Source: Duganella callida
Lineage (GTDB): Bacteria > Pseudomonadota > Gammaproteobacteria > Burkholderiales > Burkholderiaceae_D
DNA: 64,000 nucleotides
Reading direction: 5' to 3'
Assembly (NCBI RefSeq): GCF_004614165.1
Contig: NZ_SPVG01000185.1
Coordinates: 1 to 64,000, forward strand
The position numbers and the translations under genes were made by a program. Below, piece by piece: positions 63,536 to 64,000 of this stretch. Numbering within the stretch: position 1 is the first letter of the stretch; each line of letters begins with the position of its first letter. Below the pieces are notes generated by a model. The model ran no database searches. It saw only the letters and a list, made by a program, of their open reading frames with translations, and was not told where the DNA came from.

Positions 63536-64000
63536 GTGAGCAAGCCGCCGTCGACGGCGGGCAGCGCGGCGGACGCAGTGCAGGCCGCGCTGCAACGCCA
63601 GCTGGCCGCGCGCGCCAGCCCCGCCCGCCGGCTGCGTCTGGCGGCCATCCTCATCGTGCTGGCCGCCGTGTATGGCCTGTGCTGGCGCTACGCCCAGGTG
63701 GATTTGTTCAAGCTGGCGCAAGGTCTGCCCAAGCTGGGCCACTGGCTGGCGCAAGCCTGGCCGCTGACGCTGGCCGAATTGCCGCTGTTCGCCGAACGCA
63801 TGGGCGAAACGATGGCGATGGCGCTGCTCGGTACCACCGTCGCCGCGCTGCTGGCGCTGCCGATGGCGGTGCTGGCCAGCCGCAATATCACGCCGTTCCC
63901 GCAACTGTATTACCCGGCGCGCTGGCTGCTGAATGGCTTGCGCGGCATCGATTCCTTCGTGTTCGCGCTGCTGTTCGTGGCGGCCGTCGGCCTGGGGCCG
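63536..64000 (+). CDS. phnE: phosphonate ABC transporter permease PhnE (3' end outside window)
   Basis: 155 residues to the window edge. After a basic cytoplasmic start comes a membrane helix (LRLAAILIVLAAVYGLCWRY), then ETMAMALLGTTVAALLALPM and the family LASRNITPFPQLYYPARWLL and LRGIDSFVFALLFVAAVGLG, matching PhnE. GTG start overlaps the end of phnD. No phnC ATPase is seen upstream; it may lie after phnE. Confidence 0.85.
   Translation, partial: MSKPPSTAGSAADAVQAALQRQLAARASPARRLRLAAILIVLAAVYGLCWRYAQVDLFKLAQGLPKLGHWLAQAWPLTLAELPLFAERMGETMAMALLGTTVAALLALPMAVLASRNITPFPQLYYPARWLLNGLRGIDSFVFALLFVAAVGLGP

Overview
The window is chromosomal DNA of a GC-rich betaproteobacterium, most likely Oxalobacteraceae (Massilia, Duganella or Janthinobacterium type). 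Support: the run truA-trpF-trpB-trpA-accD-folC-SPOR-cvpA-purF-metZ, with a FimV C-terminus directly upstream; sspA-sspB next to petABC; and rpsF-priB-rpsR-rplI followed by dnaB. Codon use is strongly GC-rich except inside one inserted region. All family names come from reading the translations; no database search was run.

Layout. 1-2.2 kb is the end of a Tad (Flp) pilus secretion locus: tadB (cut by the window edge), tadC and a lipoprotein with a LytR-C-like domain. 2.2-8.3 kb holds exported small proteins, a LysR regulator divergent from two nearly identical tandem Tat-exported alpha/beta hydrolases, a dienelactone-hydrolase-like protein and a periplasmic binding protein.

8.32-23.93 kb is a genomic island at the 3' end of a tRNA-Thr gene. 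It is bounded by imperfect 22-bp direct repeats, one of them the tRNA 3' end. It carries its own tyrosine integrase and a complete RP4/pTF-FC2-type mobilization module (TraK/L/M-like genes on one side of a candidate oriT, TraJ/TraI-like genes on the other). It has no type IV secretion channel, so it looks like an integrative and mobilizable element. Its cargo is defence-like: a PARIS-type AAA ATPase plus DUF4435 pair, a TrlF-type PHP-ATPase with a small partner, HipBA, and an AT-rich gene fusing a nucleotidyltransferase-fold domain to an alpha/beta hydrolase. IS66 debris lies at its left end.

24-34 kb is housekeeping: sspB/sspA, cytochrome bc1 (petABC), mscL, a DegS-like protease, gpsA, secB, grxC, a rhodanese and gpmA. 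34-43 kb has an EnvC-like factor, an S41 protease, moeB/thiF, an amidohydrolase and a type II secretion pseudopilin cluster gspGHI. The last member of that cluster, GspJ, is fused in frame to a FimV C-terminal region that sits exactly where fimV is expected, upstream of truA. This points to a rearrangement junction. 43-54 kb is the truA/trp/accD/folC/purF/metZ run, interrupted by a BrnT-type toxin and a putative antitoxin.

54-64 kb has lexA with a perfect SOS box, the rpsF-priB-rpsR-rplI operon (priB apparently starting at CTG), dnaB, a DUF47 protein with a Pit phosphate transporter, a broken ORF6N gene, TusA-like and DsrE-like proteins, and phnD with the start of phnE at the window edge. Two long palindromes and one half-copy sharing a TGACCCCG end are scattered through the backbone.
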